Below the pieces are notes generated by a model. That model was not told where the DNA came from, made no database searches, and saw nothing but the letters and a program-made list of their open reading frames with translations. Source: Ancylobacter vacuolatus (lineage in GTDB: Bacteria > Pseudomonadota > Alphaproteobacteria > Rhizobiales > Xanthobacteraceae). Taken from it: a stretch of DNA of 64,000 nt. Within the stretch, counting starts at the first letter, position 1. Every line of letters begins with the position of its first letter. Of the stretch, positions 1 to 7,014 are shown one piece after another. The stretch is taken from the NCBI RefSeq assembly GCF_030813595.1, contig NZ_JAUSUH010000004.1, positions 186,001 through 250,000 on the forward strand, written 5' to 3'. The position numbers were made by a program, and so were the translations under genes.

Positions 1-1
1 C

Positions 2-232
2 CTGGTGATGGCCGGCGCCGTCGGCGGCCTCTCAATCGGCTTCGTCACCAAGAAGGCGGTGGCACGCAGCGGCGGCGGCCGCACCATCAAGTCGCTTGAG
101 CTTTTCGAGGTGTCGCTTGTCACGGCGCCCATGCACCCCGGCGCGCGGATTACCGGCGCCAAATCCGCGGCGGACGCCTTCCGGCTCGCCGAAGCACTCC
201 GCCGCGCCGATGCGGCTCTCCGAGGAAACTGA
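2..232 (+). CDS. HK97-family prohead protease, C-terminal fragment (5' end outside window)
   Basis: This is the last 76 residues of an open frame entering from the left edge. The segment GLSIGF followed by LELFEVSLVTAPMHPGA is the conserved C-terminal part of phage prohead proteases (S78/U35 type), which cleave the scaffold domain of the major capsid protein during head maturation. The capsid gene follows after 3 bases, the usual arrangement. The catalytic His and Ser would lie upstream, so activity cannot be judged here. Confidence 0.85.
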   Translation: MVMAGAVGGLSIGFVTKKAVARSGGGRTIKSLELFEVSLVTAPMHPGARITGAKSAADAFRLAEALRRADAALRGN

Positions 233-235
233 AAG

Positions 236-1438
236 ATGAAGCATACCTGCCTGCACGCGCTGGCGCCCGGCGCACTGGAACTGAAGGGCGAGAACGACGA
301 TCCGAACGAGATCGTCACCAAAGCGCTCGGCGACCTGACGAAGACCGTCACCGATGGCCAGAAGGCGCTCGGCGATCGCATCGCCGCGCTGGAGGGCAAG
401 GGCACCAAGCCGGACGACAAGAAGGACGACCCGGCCGCGAAGCTCGTCGAGCGCCTGGACAAAATCGAGGCGAAGGTGAACCGCCCGAACGGCACCGACA
501 CCAAGGGCGAGCCGACCGTCGAGCAGAAGGCCTTCGCCTCCTACCTGCGCTTCGGCAATCAGGCCCCGGCCGAGGAGCTGAAGACCCTCACTGTCAGTTC
601 GGACCCTCAGGGCGGCTATTTCGCCCCGGCGGAGATGAGCACCGAATTCCTGCGCAACCTGGTCGAGTTCTCGCCGGTTCGCAGCGTCGCCAGCGTGCGC
701 TCGACGGGCGCGCCGAGCGTGATCTACCCGACCCGAAGCTCGATCACGGCCGCCCGATGGAAGGGCGAGACGCAGGCGCAGGAGGGCAGCGAGCCGACCT
801 TCGGACAGGCCGAAGTCGTGGTGAAGGAGATCGGCACCTATGTCGATATTTCCAACCAGCTCATCGCCGACAGCGCGGGCAACGTCGAATCCGAAGTGAA
901 CCTCGCCCTCTCCGAGGACTTCGGCCAGAAGGAAGCCCTGGCCTTCGTGTCGGGTAGCGGCGTGCTGGAGCCGGAAGGCTTCATGACCGCCGCTGGCATC
1001 GGCGAGACGGTCAACGGCCACGCGACCAACCTCTCGGCCGATGCGCTGATCACGCTCCTCTACGCCCTGCCTGCGACCTACCGCAATTCCGGCGCGTGGG
1101 CGATGAACGGCACCACGCTCGCGGCCATCCGCAAGTTGAAGGACGGACAGTCCAACTATCTCTGGCAGCCCAGCTATCAGGCCGGCCAGCCCGAGACGAT
1201 CCTCGGTCGCCCCGTGCTCGAGATGATCGACATGCCCGACGTGGCCTCGGGAACCTTCCCCATCATCTACGGCGACTTCAGCGGCTACCGGATCGTCGAC
1301 CGCATCAGCCTCACGATCCTGATGAACCCGTTCCTGCTCGCGACCAACGGCCTCACCCGCTACCACGCGACCCGTCGCGTCGGCGGCCGGGTGCTCCAGC
1401 CGGCCAAGTTCCGCAAGCTCAAGATGGCCGTTTCCTGA
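236..1438 (+). CDS. Phage major capsid protein, HK97 fold
   Basis: The 400-residue product has the layout of an HK97-type capsid precursor. Residues about 1-110 are charged and helical (delta/scaffold domain rich in Lys, Asp and Glu). A capsid core follows, starting near the SSDPQGGYF motif, with the typical phrases FLRNLVEFSPVR and GRPVLEMIDMP. The scaffold part would be removed by the protease encoded just upstream. The start ATG is preceded by GAGGAA. It begins the string of closely packed late genes that runs to the tape measure. Confidence 0.93.
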   Translation: MKHTCLHALAPGALELKGENDDPNEIVTKALGDLTKTVTDGQKALGDRIAALEGKGTKPDDKKDDPAAKLVERLDKIEAKVNRPNGTDTKGEPTVEQKAFASYLRFGNQAPAEELKTLTVSSDPQGGYFAPAEMSTEFLRNLVEFSPVRSVASVRSTGAPSVIYPTRSSITAARWKGETQAQEGSEPTFGQAEVVVKEIGTYVDISNQLIADSAGNVESEVNLALSEDFGQKEALAFVSGSGVLEPEGFMTAAGIGETVNGHATNLSADALITLLYALPATYRNSGAWAMNGTTLAAIRKLKDGQSNYLWQPSYQAGQPETILGRPVLEMIDMPDVASGTFPIIYGDFSGYRIVDRISLTILMNPFLLATNGLTRYHATRRVGGRVLQPAKFRKLKMAVS

Positions 1439-1448
1439 GGAGGGACCC

Positions 1449-1880
1449 ATGCGCGACATCATCTCGAACATCGCCGTCGTCGAAGCCATCCCGCCCGCCG
1501 CCTACGCGGCGGACAACACCCCGGCGGCGATCGACATCAAGGGGTTCGACGCCGCCATGCTGGCGATCCACGTCGGCGTCGGCGGCATCACATTCAGCGG
1601 CACGAACAAGATCGAGTTCAAGCTGACTCACAGCGATGACGACTCTACCTATTCGGCCGTCACCATCGACGACGTGCAGGGCATCGCCAGCGTCGGCACC
1701 GGCGGCATCGTCAAGTCGCTGATCGCCGCGCACGCGGCGCCCACGATCACCCGCGTCGGCTATGTCGGCAACAAGCGGTACCTGAAGCTGCTGGCGGACT
1801 TCTCCGGCACCCACGGCACCGCGACGCCGTTCTCCGCCTCTGTCGTCAAGGGCCACGCCGCCGACAGGCCGGTGGCGTGA
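1449..1880 (+). CDS. Phage structural protein of unknown role (head region)
   Basis: A 143-residue protein with a good GGAGG site 8 bases before ATG, 10 bases after the capsid gene. It has no signal peptide or membrane segment. The sequence is beta-rich, with alternating hydrophobic stretches such as AMLAIHVGVGGITFSG and a conserved-looking FKLTHSDDDSTYSAV segment, resembling small head-associated or decoration proteins that follow capsid genes. I do not recognise the family firmly, so the structural role is inferred from position and composition. Confidence 0.7.
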   Translation: MRDIISNIAVVEAIPPAAYAADNTPAAIDIKGFDAAMLAIHVGVGGITFSGTNKIEFKLTHSDDDSTYSAVTIDDVQGIASVGTGGIVKSLIAAHAAPTITRVGYVGNKRYLKLLADFSGTHGTATPFSASVVKGHAADRPVA

Positions 1881-1896
1881 TGTGGGGGTACGGTCA

Positions 1897-2163
1897 ATGG
1901 ACCTGAGCACCTTCGCACCCACGCCGACCAGCTTCCCGCGCCGGGGGCGGGCGATCACGCCGAGCAACACGACCGATCTCCCCTTCCCGGCCAAGGCCGT
2001 CATCGTCGTTGTGGCCGGCAATGTGGTGGTGCTTCCGATCGAGAACCCGGACAACGAGCCCATTACTTTCACGGGCTGCGAGATGGGTTTCGTCGTGCCG
2101 TATCAGGTCCGCCGCGTGCTCGCGACTGGAACCACGGCAACCGTCTACACGGCGGAGAGCTGA
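1897..2163 (+). CDS. Spike-base-like phage protein (RCAP_Rcc01079-type)
   Basis: An 88-residue protein. The motif AITPSNTTDLP near residue 20 and the ending RRVLATGTTAT are hallmarks of small alphaproteobacterial phage/GTA proteins called spike base proteins. They form a small beta domain on the capsid surface. I chose ATG 1897 because GGGGG lies about 8 bases upstream; an in-frame GTG at 1882 would add five residues. The gene sits among head genes, consistent with a capsid accessory role. The function is inferred from family memory and not from catalytic residues. Confidence 0.65.
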   Translation: MDLSTFAPTPTSFPRRGRAITPSNTTDLPFPAKAVIVVVAGNVVVLPIENPDNEPITFTGCEMGFVVPYQVRRVLATGTTATVYTAES

Positions 2164-2165
2164 AC

Positions 2166-2522
2166 ATGCCGGTGCGCGCGCCCCGAATCTGCGGCTGTGG
2201 CTTCCGGATCGCGTCAGGGCAGCAATGCTCGTGCGAACGGCGGCGCGCGGCAGAGCGGAATGCGCGCGCCGAAGCGCAGCGACCCTCTGCCCGCGAGCGC
2301 GGCTATGACAGCAAATGGGACCGCGAGCGTGAGGTTTACCTGAAGGCGCACACGACCTGCGCACGGCCTGGCTGTCGTGCCCCCGCGACGGTGGTCGACC
2401 ACATCATCCCGCACCGTGGCGACCGCAAGCTCTTCTGGTCGCGCTCCAACTGGCAGCCGATGTGCCGCTCCTGTCACAGCCGGGTGAAGCAGGCCGAGGA
2501 GAAGCGCCATGGATACGTCTGA
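2166..2522 (+). CDS. HNH endonuclease
   Basis: A 118-residue protein with a Cys-rich N-terminus (CGCGF, CSC) and a C-terminal HNH nuclease fold. The visible parts are CARPGC as first zinc-binding pair, VVDHIIPH containing the catalytic Asp-His, SNWQPMC with the Asn, and the CRSCHSR zinc knuckle with the last His. Such HNH proteins accompany terminases in many tailed phages and help genome cleavage or packaging. Here it lies between head and connector genes, about 2.5 kb from the terminase pair. It overlaps the next gene by 14 bases. Confidence 0.9.
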   Translation: MPVRAPRICGCGFRIASGQQCSCERRRAAERNARAEAQRPSARERGYDSKWDREREVYLKAHTTCARPGCRAPATVVDHIIPHRGDRKLFWSRSNWQPMCRSCHSRVKQAEEKRHGYV

Positions 2523-2811
2523 CATCGTCAGCCTCGCCGAGATCAAGGCGCACCTGAACATCACCGACAACGACGACGACACGTTGCTGACGGATGCGCT
2601 GGAAGCAGCCCGGCGTCATGTCGAGGCCTGGTGCGGCTCGTTCGACGAGATCGAGGGCGCCGCGCCGCAGGATCTTGTCGAGGCGCTGAAGCAGCTCGCC
2701 GGGCACTTCTATGAGAACCGCGAGGCAACTTTCACGGGTCAGGGCTCCGTGAGCGAGGTGCCTTTCGGGTTTCACGACCTGATCGGTCCGCATCGGAAAT
2801 GGGAGTTCTGA
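2509..2811 (+). CDS. Head-tail connector protein (gp6-like)
   Basis: A 100-residue protein opening with VSLAEIKAHLNIT and continuing with DDDTLLTDALEAARRHVEAW. This is the pattern of the gp6-like connector family that forms a ring under the portal and joins head to tail. GAGGAG lies 6-8 bases before the ATG, inside the end of the HNH gene, so the two are translationally coupled. The helical N-terminal half and the aromatic C-terminus (FGFHDLIGPHRKWEF) are typical of the family. Confidence 0.88.
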   Translation: MDTSDIVSLAEIKAHLNITDNDDDTLLTDALEAARRHVEAWCGSFDEIEGAAPQDLVEALKQLAGHFYENREATFTGQGSVSEVPFGFHDLIGPHRKWEF

Positions 2812-2813
2812 CC

Positions 2814-3221
2814 ATGAGCGCCCAACGCGATCGTCTCCGCCGCAGGCTTAAGGCTATCCCGGCAGCCACCATCGCGGCGACTGCGCCAGCACTGCGCAAG
2901 GCGGCCGATCAGATGGCCGACACGATGCTCCAGTTCGTGCCCGTCGATACGGGCGAGCTGGCGGAGTCGATCACCGTCACCCCGGCCGGGCATACGACGC
3001 CGCCCTATTCCCAGCCGGGCGGCTCCATGTCGGTGCCGGCGAACGCGGTGGCCGTGACGGTCGGCAACGCCGATGTCCGATATGGCCACCTCGTCGAATA
3101 CGGGACGACCAAGGCCCCGCCGGATCCCTTCTTCTGGCCGGCGGTGAGGCTCCACCGGAAGAAGGCCACCAGCAGCATCAAGCGCGCCGTCGCGAAGGCG
3201 GTGCGGTCCACCAAGGCATGA
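2814..3221 (+). CDS. HK97-gp10-like neck/tail completion protein
   Basis: A 135-residue protein with a basic helical N-terminus, the family motif FVPVDTGELAESITV, and the later YGHLVEYGTTKAPPDPFFWPA segment. These are diagnostic of the HK97 gp10 putative morphogenesis family, which sits at the head-tail joining region. ATG 2814 follows the previous stop by 2 bases and has GGGAG upstream. An in-frame ATG at 2799 inside the preceding gene is possible but has a poorer site. Confidence 0.88.
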   Translation: MSAQRDRLRRRLKAIPAATIAATAPALRKAADQMADTMLQFVPVDTGELAESITVTPAGHTTPPYSQPGGSMSVPANAVAVTVGNADVRYGHLVEYGTTKAPPDPFFWPAVRLHRKKATSSIKRAVAKAVRSTKA

Positions 3222-3231
3222 GGAGTTCGTC

Positions 3232-3705
3232 ATGACCATTGCATCCGCCGCAGGCGCGAAGATCTACATCGGCACCACGGTGCCCGCGTCAAACGAGACC
3301 GCTTTCGCCGCCGACATCTATGTCGAGATCAAGGAGATCGAGGACCTTGGCGAGCTCGGCGATGAGAGCGAGGCCATCAACTTCGCCAGTCTCGGGGATG
3401 CCCGCGTCAGGAAGCTGAAGGGCGCGAGGGACGCCGGCACGCTCGTGCTTGTCGTCGGCCGCGACCCGCTCGACCTGGGCCAGATTGCCGCGAAGGCGGC
3501 GGAGAAGACCAGCTTCGAATACAACTTCAAGATCGTCGCAAACGACGCCCCCGACGCCGATCACACCAGTTCGATCTATTACTTCCGGGGTCTCGTGATG
3601 TCCGCTCGCGACAATTACGGGCAACAGAACAACGTGGTCCGCACCACGTTCAACATCGGCATCAACACCGCAATTATCGAGGTGCCTGCGGAAGAGGAGG
3701 CCTGA
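3232..3705 (+). CDS. Phage tail tube (major tail) protein
   Basis: A 157-residue protein that begins ASAAGAKIYIGTT and contains EIKEIEDLGELGDESEAINF and GARDAGTLVLVVGRD. This is the conserved pattern of tail tube proteins related to GTA gp9 and the phage major tail protein. It polymerises into the tail tube of siphoviruses. GAGGAG precedes the start. Tail chaperone-type genes follow immediately, in the usual order for siphophages. Confidence 0.88.
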   Translation: MTIASAAGAKIYIGTTVPASNETAFAADIYVEIKEIEDLGELGDESEAINFASLGDARVRKLKGARDAGTLVLVVGRDPLDLGQIAAKAAEKTSFEYNFKIVANDAPDADHTSSIYYFRGLVMSARDNYGQQNNVVRTTFNIGINTAIIEVPAEEEA

Positions 3706-3706
3706 C

Positions 3707-4036
3707 ATGGACGAGATCGAGATCCAACTCGGTGGCTCCGTCGTCACTCTCCGCCCGACTCTCGGGGCCGCCATGGGCATGAGCAAGAGGCACGGCGGGC
3801 TCATGAACGTGCTCGCAGGCCTCGAGCGCTACGACCTCGCGATGGCGGCCGATGTCGTCTCGGCCGGCACGGGAGCCGGAGCGGACCAGCGGCAGGCGAT
3901 CGAGGAGAAGGTCTTTGCCGCCGGGCTGGCCGGTCTCGTCTCGCCTCTGGTGCGGTTCGTCATCCTGCTGTCGAACGGCGGGCGATCTCCCGAAGAGCCC
4001 GAGGAGGCGAAAGGGGTAGAGCGCCCTTTCGCGTGA
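3707..4036 (+). CDS. Tail assembly chaperone, GTA gp10-like
   Basis: A 109-residue protein. It starts with a short beta segment (IEIQLGGSVVTLRPTLGA), then helical residues including a conserved region around ERYDLAMAADVVSAG. This matches the GTA-gp10 / tail assembly chaperone family that binds the tape measure protein during tail assembly. GAGGAGG precedes the start. The stop overlaps the GTG of the next gene as GTGA, so the pair may work as the usual two-part chaperone, made here by coupling instead of frameshifting. Confidence 0.75.
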   Translation: MDEIEIQLGGSVVTLRPTLGAAMGMSKRHGGLMNVLAGLERYDLAMAADVVSAGTGAGADQRQAIEEKVFAAGLAGLVSPLVRFVILLSNGGRSPEEPEEAKGVERPFA

Positions 4037-4278
4037 CCTTCGCCGATTACTGCGAGTGGCTTTTCAAGATCGGCACCGGCTGGCTCGGCTGGCCCCCCGC
4101 CATCGTTCTCAGCAGCACCATGCGCGAGTTGCGGCTCGCCTATGAGGGCAAGGTTTCCATGCTCAAGGCGATCCATGGCGGAGGGGAAAAGAGCGGTCCG
4201 GTGCTGACGTCGGCGCGGGATGTCGCTGGCGTGAGAGCTTTGATGAAGGGCCTTGGCGCCCGGAGGGCGGAGCTGTGA
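4033..4278 (+). CDS. Second tail chaperone-type protein (rcc01693-like)
   Basis: An 81-residue protein starting at GTG in a GTGA overlap with the upstream stop. The segments TGWLGWPPAIVLSST and MRELRLAYEGKV resemble the small GTA protein encoded between gp10 and the tape measure in GTA clusters, where Trp-Pro and a short helical lever are conserved. It probably acts with the upstream chaperone. The match is from family memory and the protein is short, so the assignment is moderate. Confidence 0.65.
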   Translation: MTFADYCEWLFKIGTGWLGWPPAIVLSSTMRELRLAYEGKVSMLKAIHGGGEKSGPVLTSARDVAGVRALMKGLGARRAEL

Positions 4279-4685
4279 CGGATGTCTCCCTGGCGATGCA
4301 ACAGGCGATCCGCGCGCGCCTGACCGGCGACGCCAGCGTGCTGGCACTGGTGCCGGCGGCGAACATCTTCGACCGTCATTCCCGGCCGGAGCGGTTCCCC
4401 TGCATCATCCTCGGCGAAGGTCAGGCAGTGAGGGACAACCTGACACTCGCCGACAATCATGTGCGCCTGTTCTCGACCATCCACGTATGGACGCGAGACG
4501 GCGACCTCGTCTCGGCCCGTGCCATCGCCGGGGCGGTCGGGGTGGCGCTTCGGGGCCGGTTCTTCGGCGACCGGGCTGCCGTCCGGGCTCGCTACCGCGA
4601 CGCGCGCTTCATGCGCGATCCCGATGGTGAGACCGGGCACGGCGTGCTCACCTTCGAGGCGCTGGTCGAGGAGTTCGCGGCATGA
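4275..4685 (+). CDS. DUF3168 tail terminator-type protein
   Basis: A 136-residue protein beginning at GTG within a GTGA overlap. It has the DUF3168 pattern: helical start MQQAIRARLTGDASVLALV, then the FPCIILGEGQAV strand, the HVRLFSTIHVW strand and an arginine-rich C-terminal half. This family caps the tail tube at the neck (GTA gp8-like). It lies between tail chaperones and the head closure gene. Confidence 0.88.
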   Translation: MTDVSLAMQQAIRARLTGDASVLALVPAANIFDRHSRPERFPCIILGEGQAVRDNLTLADNHVRLFSTIHVWTRDGDLVSARAIAGAVGVALRGRFFGDRAAVRARYRDARFMRDPDGETGHGVLTFEALVEEFAA

Positions 4686-4999
4686 GAGCCGGAGCCTTGG
4701 ACCGAGTGATCGATATCCAGCGATCCACCGAGAGCGTGAACGGCCTCGGCCAGGTGGTGACCGGGTGGAGCACGATCGCGACCATGCGGGCGCAGAAGGT
4801 CGAGGCCAGCACGGCGGAGTTCATGCGCGCCTTCGGTGCCAGCACCGAGACGGCCATCGTCTTCCGCATCCGCTTTCTCGACGGCGTCACCCTGGCGGAC
4901 AGGGTTTCTTATGAGGGAGCCGCCTTCAACCTCATCGAGGTCAAGGAGATCGGACGTCGCAAGGGGCTGGAGCTGCGCTGCACAAGGATCGGCCCGTGA
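4682..4999 (+). CDS. Phage head closure / head-tail adaptor protein
   Basis: A 105-residue protein of the phage head-tail joining family (SPP1 gp16-like). It opens with GALDRVIDIQRSTESVNGLGQ, has the strand-turn pattern VTGWSTIATMRAQKVEAS, and ends with LIEVKEIGRRKGLELRC. It closes the connector after DNA packaging. Its ATG overlaps the upstream stop (ATGA). In most siphophages this gene precedes the tail genes; here it follows DUF3168 and leads straight into the terminase pair. Confidence 0.9.
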   Translation: MRAGALDRVIDIQRSTESVNGLGQVVTGWSTIATMRAQKVEASTAEFMRAFGASTETAIVFRIRFLDGVTLADRVSYEGAAFNLIEVKEIGRRKGLELRCTRIGP

Positions 5000-5409
5000 G
5001 AGGTCGAAAGCCGTCCTTCGTAGATCCCGGATCCTCGCCGGTGCGCGGCCCGCTCGATCCGCCGGAGTGGCTGTCGCCTGACGCCCGCGCCGAATGGGAG
5101 CGCGTGGCGCCGATCCTGATCGAGGAACGCCGCACCCTCACCATGACCGACGTTGCCACCCTGGCGAACTATTGCGTCGCGGTCGGGCGGGCGGCGGAAG
5201 CCGAACGGCTCATCACCAGCGAGGGCATGATTTACCACAGCAAGACCGGGCCGAAGAAACATCCGGCCGTCGCGATCTCCTCCGATGCCCAGACGCAGGC
5301 ACGCCTGCTTGCCGGCGAGCTCGGCCTTACCCCTGTCAGCCGCTCCCGCCCGGCTGCCCGCGGTGCGGCTGATTCCGGACAGGACGACCTCTTTGGAATG
5401 GATGGCTGA
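4996..5409 (+). CDS. terS: Terminase small subunit, P27 family
   Basis: A 137-residue protein with GRKP at the N-terminus and WLSPDARAEWERVAPIL, the P27-type signature. A helical region follows around TDVATLANYCVAVGRAAEAER, then SKTGPKKHPAVAI. It binds the packaging site and recruits the large subunit. The start is GTG in a GTGA overlap with head closure. It is 2 bases upstream of the large subunit. Finding it after the head-closure gene instead of at the start of the late region is unusual. Confidence 0.9.
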   Translation: MRGRKPSFVDPGSSPVRGPLDPPEWLSPDARAEWERVAPILIEERRTLTMTDVATLANYCVAVGRAAEAERLITSEGMIYHSKTGPKKHPAVAISSDAQTQARLLAGELGLTPVSRSRPAARGAADSGQDDLFGMDG

Positions 5410-5411
5410 CC

Positions 5412-7013
5412 ATGGCCCGCTCGACCTATCCCGAATGGATCTTCGACGGCAGTGAGATTGCCGACCCGATGGGGCGAGGCGAGCGCGCCGTGCGCTGGCT
5501 CCGGATGCTGAAGCACCCGAAGAGCAGCCAGCCCGGCCGGCCGTTCCAGCTCGACCCTTGGCAGGAGCGGATCGTCCGCCGCATCTACGGCCCTCGCCAT
5601 GTCGACGGCACGCGCATCGTCAAGACGGTGGTGTTGCTGCTGCCGCGCGGCAACCGGAAGACCGCGCTCGCGGCGGCGCTGGCGCTGCTGCACACGATCG
5701 GGCCGGAGCGGGTACCGGGGGGCGAGGTGATCTCGGCCGCTGCCGACAGAAAGCAGGCTCGTCTGGCGTTCGCCGAGGCGCTTGGCATCGTCCGCGCTGT
5801 GCCGGCGGCCGCTTCCAACACCCGCGTCGTCGACTACCGCAACCGACTGACGTACCCGCGTGACGGCTCGTTCTATGAGGCGATCTCGGCAGATGCCGGC
5901 ACCCAGCATGGGCGCACGCCCGCCTTCGTGCTCGCCGACGAGTTGCACGCCTGGCCAAAGCGCGAGCTTTGGGACGTGCTGCGCTCCGGCCTGGTTAAGC
6001 AGAAGGGTTCACTTCTGGTGGTCGCCACCACGGCCGGTCGGGGGCAGGAAAACGTCGCGTGGGACATCGTTGAGGATGCCCGCCGCGTCGCTCGCGGCGA
6101 GATCGACGATCCCTCGATCCTGCCGATCATGTTCGAGGCAGACCGCGATTGCGACTGGACGGACGAAGCCGTGTGGCATCGGGTGAACCCCGGCCTCGCC
6201 TATGGCTATCCCGACCTTGAAGGCCTGCGCCAACTCGCCCGCGAGGGGCAGCGCCGCATCGGCGACCGCGAGGCCTTCCGCCAGCTCAACCTCAATATCT
6301 GGCTCGACCACTCCGCCGACCCGTTCGTCGATATGGACGTCTATGACGAGGGCGCGGTTCCGGTCTTCCTCGAATCTCTCGAGCTGGCGCCGTGCTGGCT
6401 CGGCGTCGACCTCTCCAGCAATCACGACCTCACCGCCGTCGTCGGCGCCTGGCGCGATGAGAAGGGCGGCTATGTGGTCCACCCTTGGTTCTTCTGCCCC
6501 GAGGACAACCTTCGCGTCCGTGCCGACCGCGACGGCGTGCCTTATCCGACGTGGGCGGAGCAGGGCTTCATTATTCCGACACCCGGCAACGTCGTCGACT
6601 TCCGCGTCGTCGAAGACACGATCCGCGATCTCTGCTCCCGCTATGCGGTGCAGGAGATCGCCTTCGATCCGCACCTCGCCCGCAACATGCTGAACAACCT
6701 GCTCGACGATGGCCTGCCGGCTGTCGAGATGCGGCAGGGCTGGGTGACGATGGCGCCCGCCGTCAAGGAGCTGGAGCGCGCCATTGTGGGGCGCCAGCTC
6801 ACCCATGGCGGCCACCCGGTGCTGCGCTGGTGCTTCGACAACATCGCTGTCCACACCGACAGCGCCGGCAACCGCATGTTCCACAAGGGCAAGAGCCGGG
6901 ACCGGATCGACGGCGCTGTCGCCTGCGCCATGGCGGTCGCGCGGGCCTCTTCTGAGGGTGGCGGCAGCATTTACGAGAGCGACGACTGGTCCCCCGAACT
7001 CATGGTGATGTGA
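5412..7013 (+). CDS. terL: Terminase large subunit
   Basis: A 533-residue packaging motor. The ATPase part has a variant Walker A (PRGNRKT, residues 78-84) after VVLLL and a Walker B (VLADE, 173-177) preceded by the GTQHGRTPAF segment. The nuclease part begins around 331 with GVDLSSNHDLTAVVG, whose Asp333 is the likely first metal ligand, and ends with the DGAVACAMAVARA helix. The length is normal for the HK97-type family. Neighbours are terS (2 bases upstream) and the tape measure (1 base downstream). Confidence 0.95.
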   Translation: MARSTYPEWIFDGSEIADPMGRGERAVRWLRMLKHPKSSQPGRPFQLDPWQERIVRRIYGPRHVDGTRIVKTVVLLLPRGNRKTALAAALALLHTIGPERVPGGEVISAAADRKQARLAFAEALGIVRAVPAAASNTRVVDYRNRLTYPRDGSFYEAISADAGTQHGRTPAFVLADELHAWPKRELWDVLRSGLVKQKGSLLVVATTAGRGQENVAWDIVEDARRVARGEIDDPSILPIMFEADRDCDWTDEAVWHRVNPGLAYGYPDLEGLRQLAREGQRRIGDREAFRQLNLNIWLDHSADPFVDMDVYDEGAVPVFLESLELAPCWLGVDLSSNHDLTAVVGAWRDEKGGYVVHPWFFCPEDNLRVRADRDGVPYPTWAEQGFIIPTPGNVVDFRVVEDTIRDLCSRYAVQEIAFDPHLARNMLNNLLDDGLPAVEMRQGWVTMAPAVKELERAIVGRQLTHGGHPVLRWCFDNIAVHTDSAGNRMFHKGKSRDRIDGAVACAMAVARASSEGGGSIYESDDWSPELMVM

Positions 7014-7014
7014 A

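Noticed and set aside
32..1489. Long minus-strand frame (485 codons) opposite the capsid gene
   Set aside because: It is antisense to a clear capsid gene, has low-complexity Arg/Gly/Asp/Val content and no ribosome site. High GC opens such shadow frames.
4033..4036. Programmed frameshift for the tail chaperone pair
   Set aside because: The second gene has its own GTG in a GTGA overlap and no slippery run is visible; coupling explains it better.
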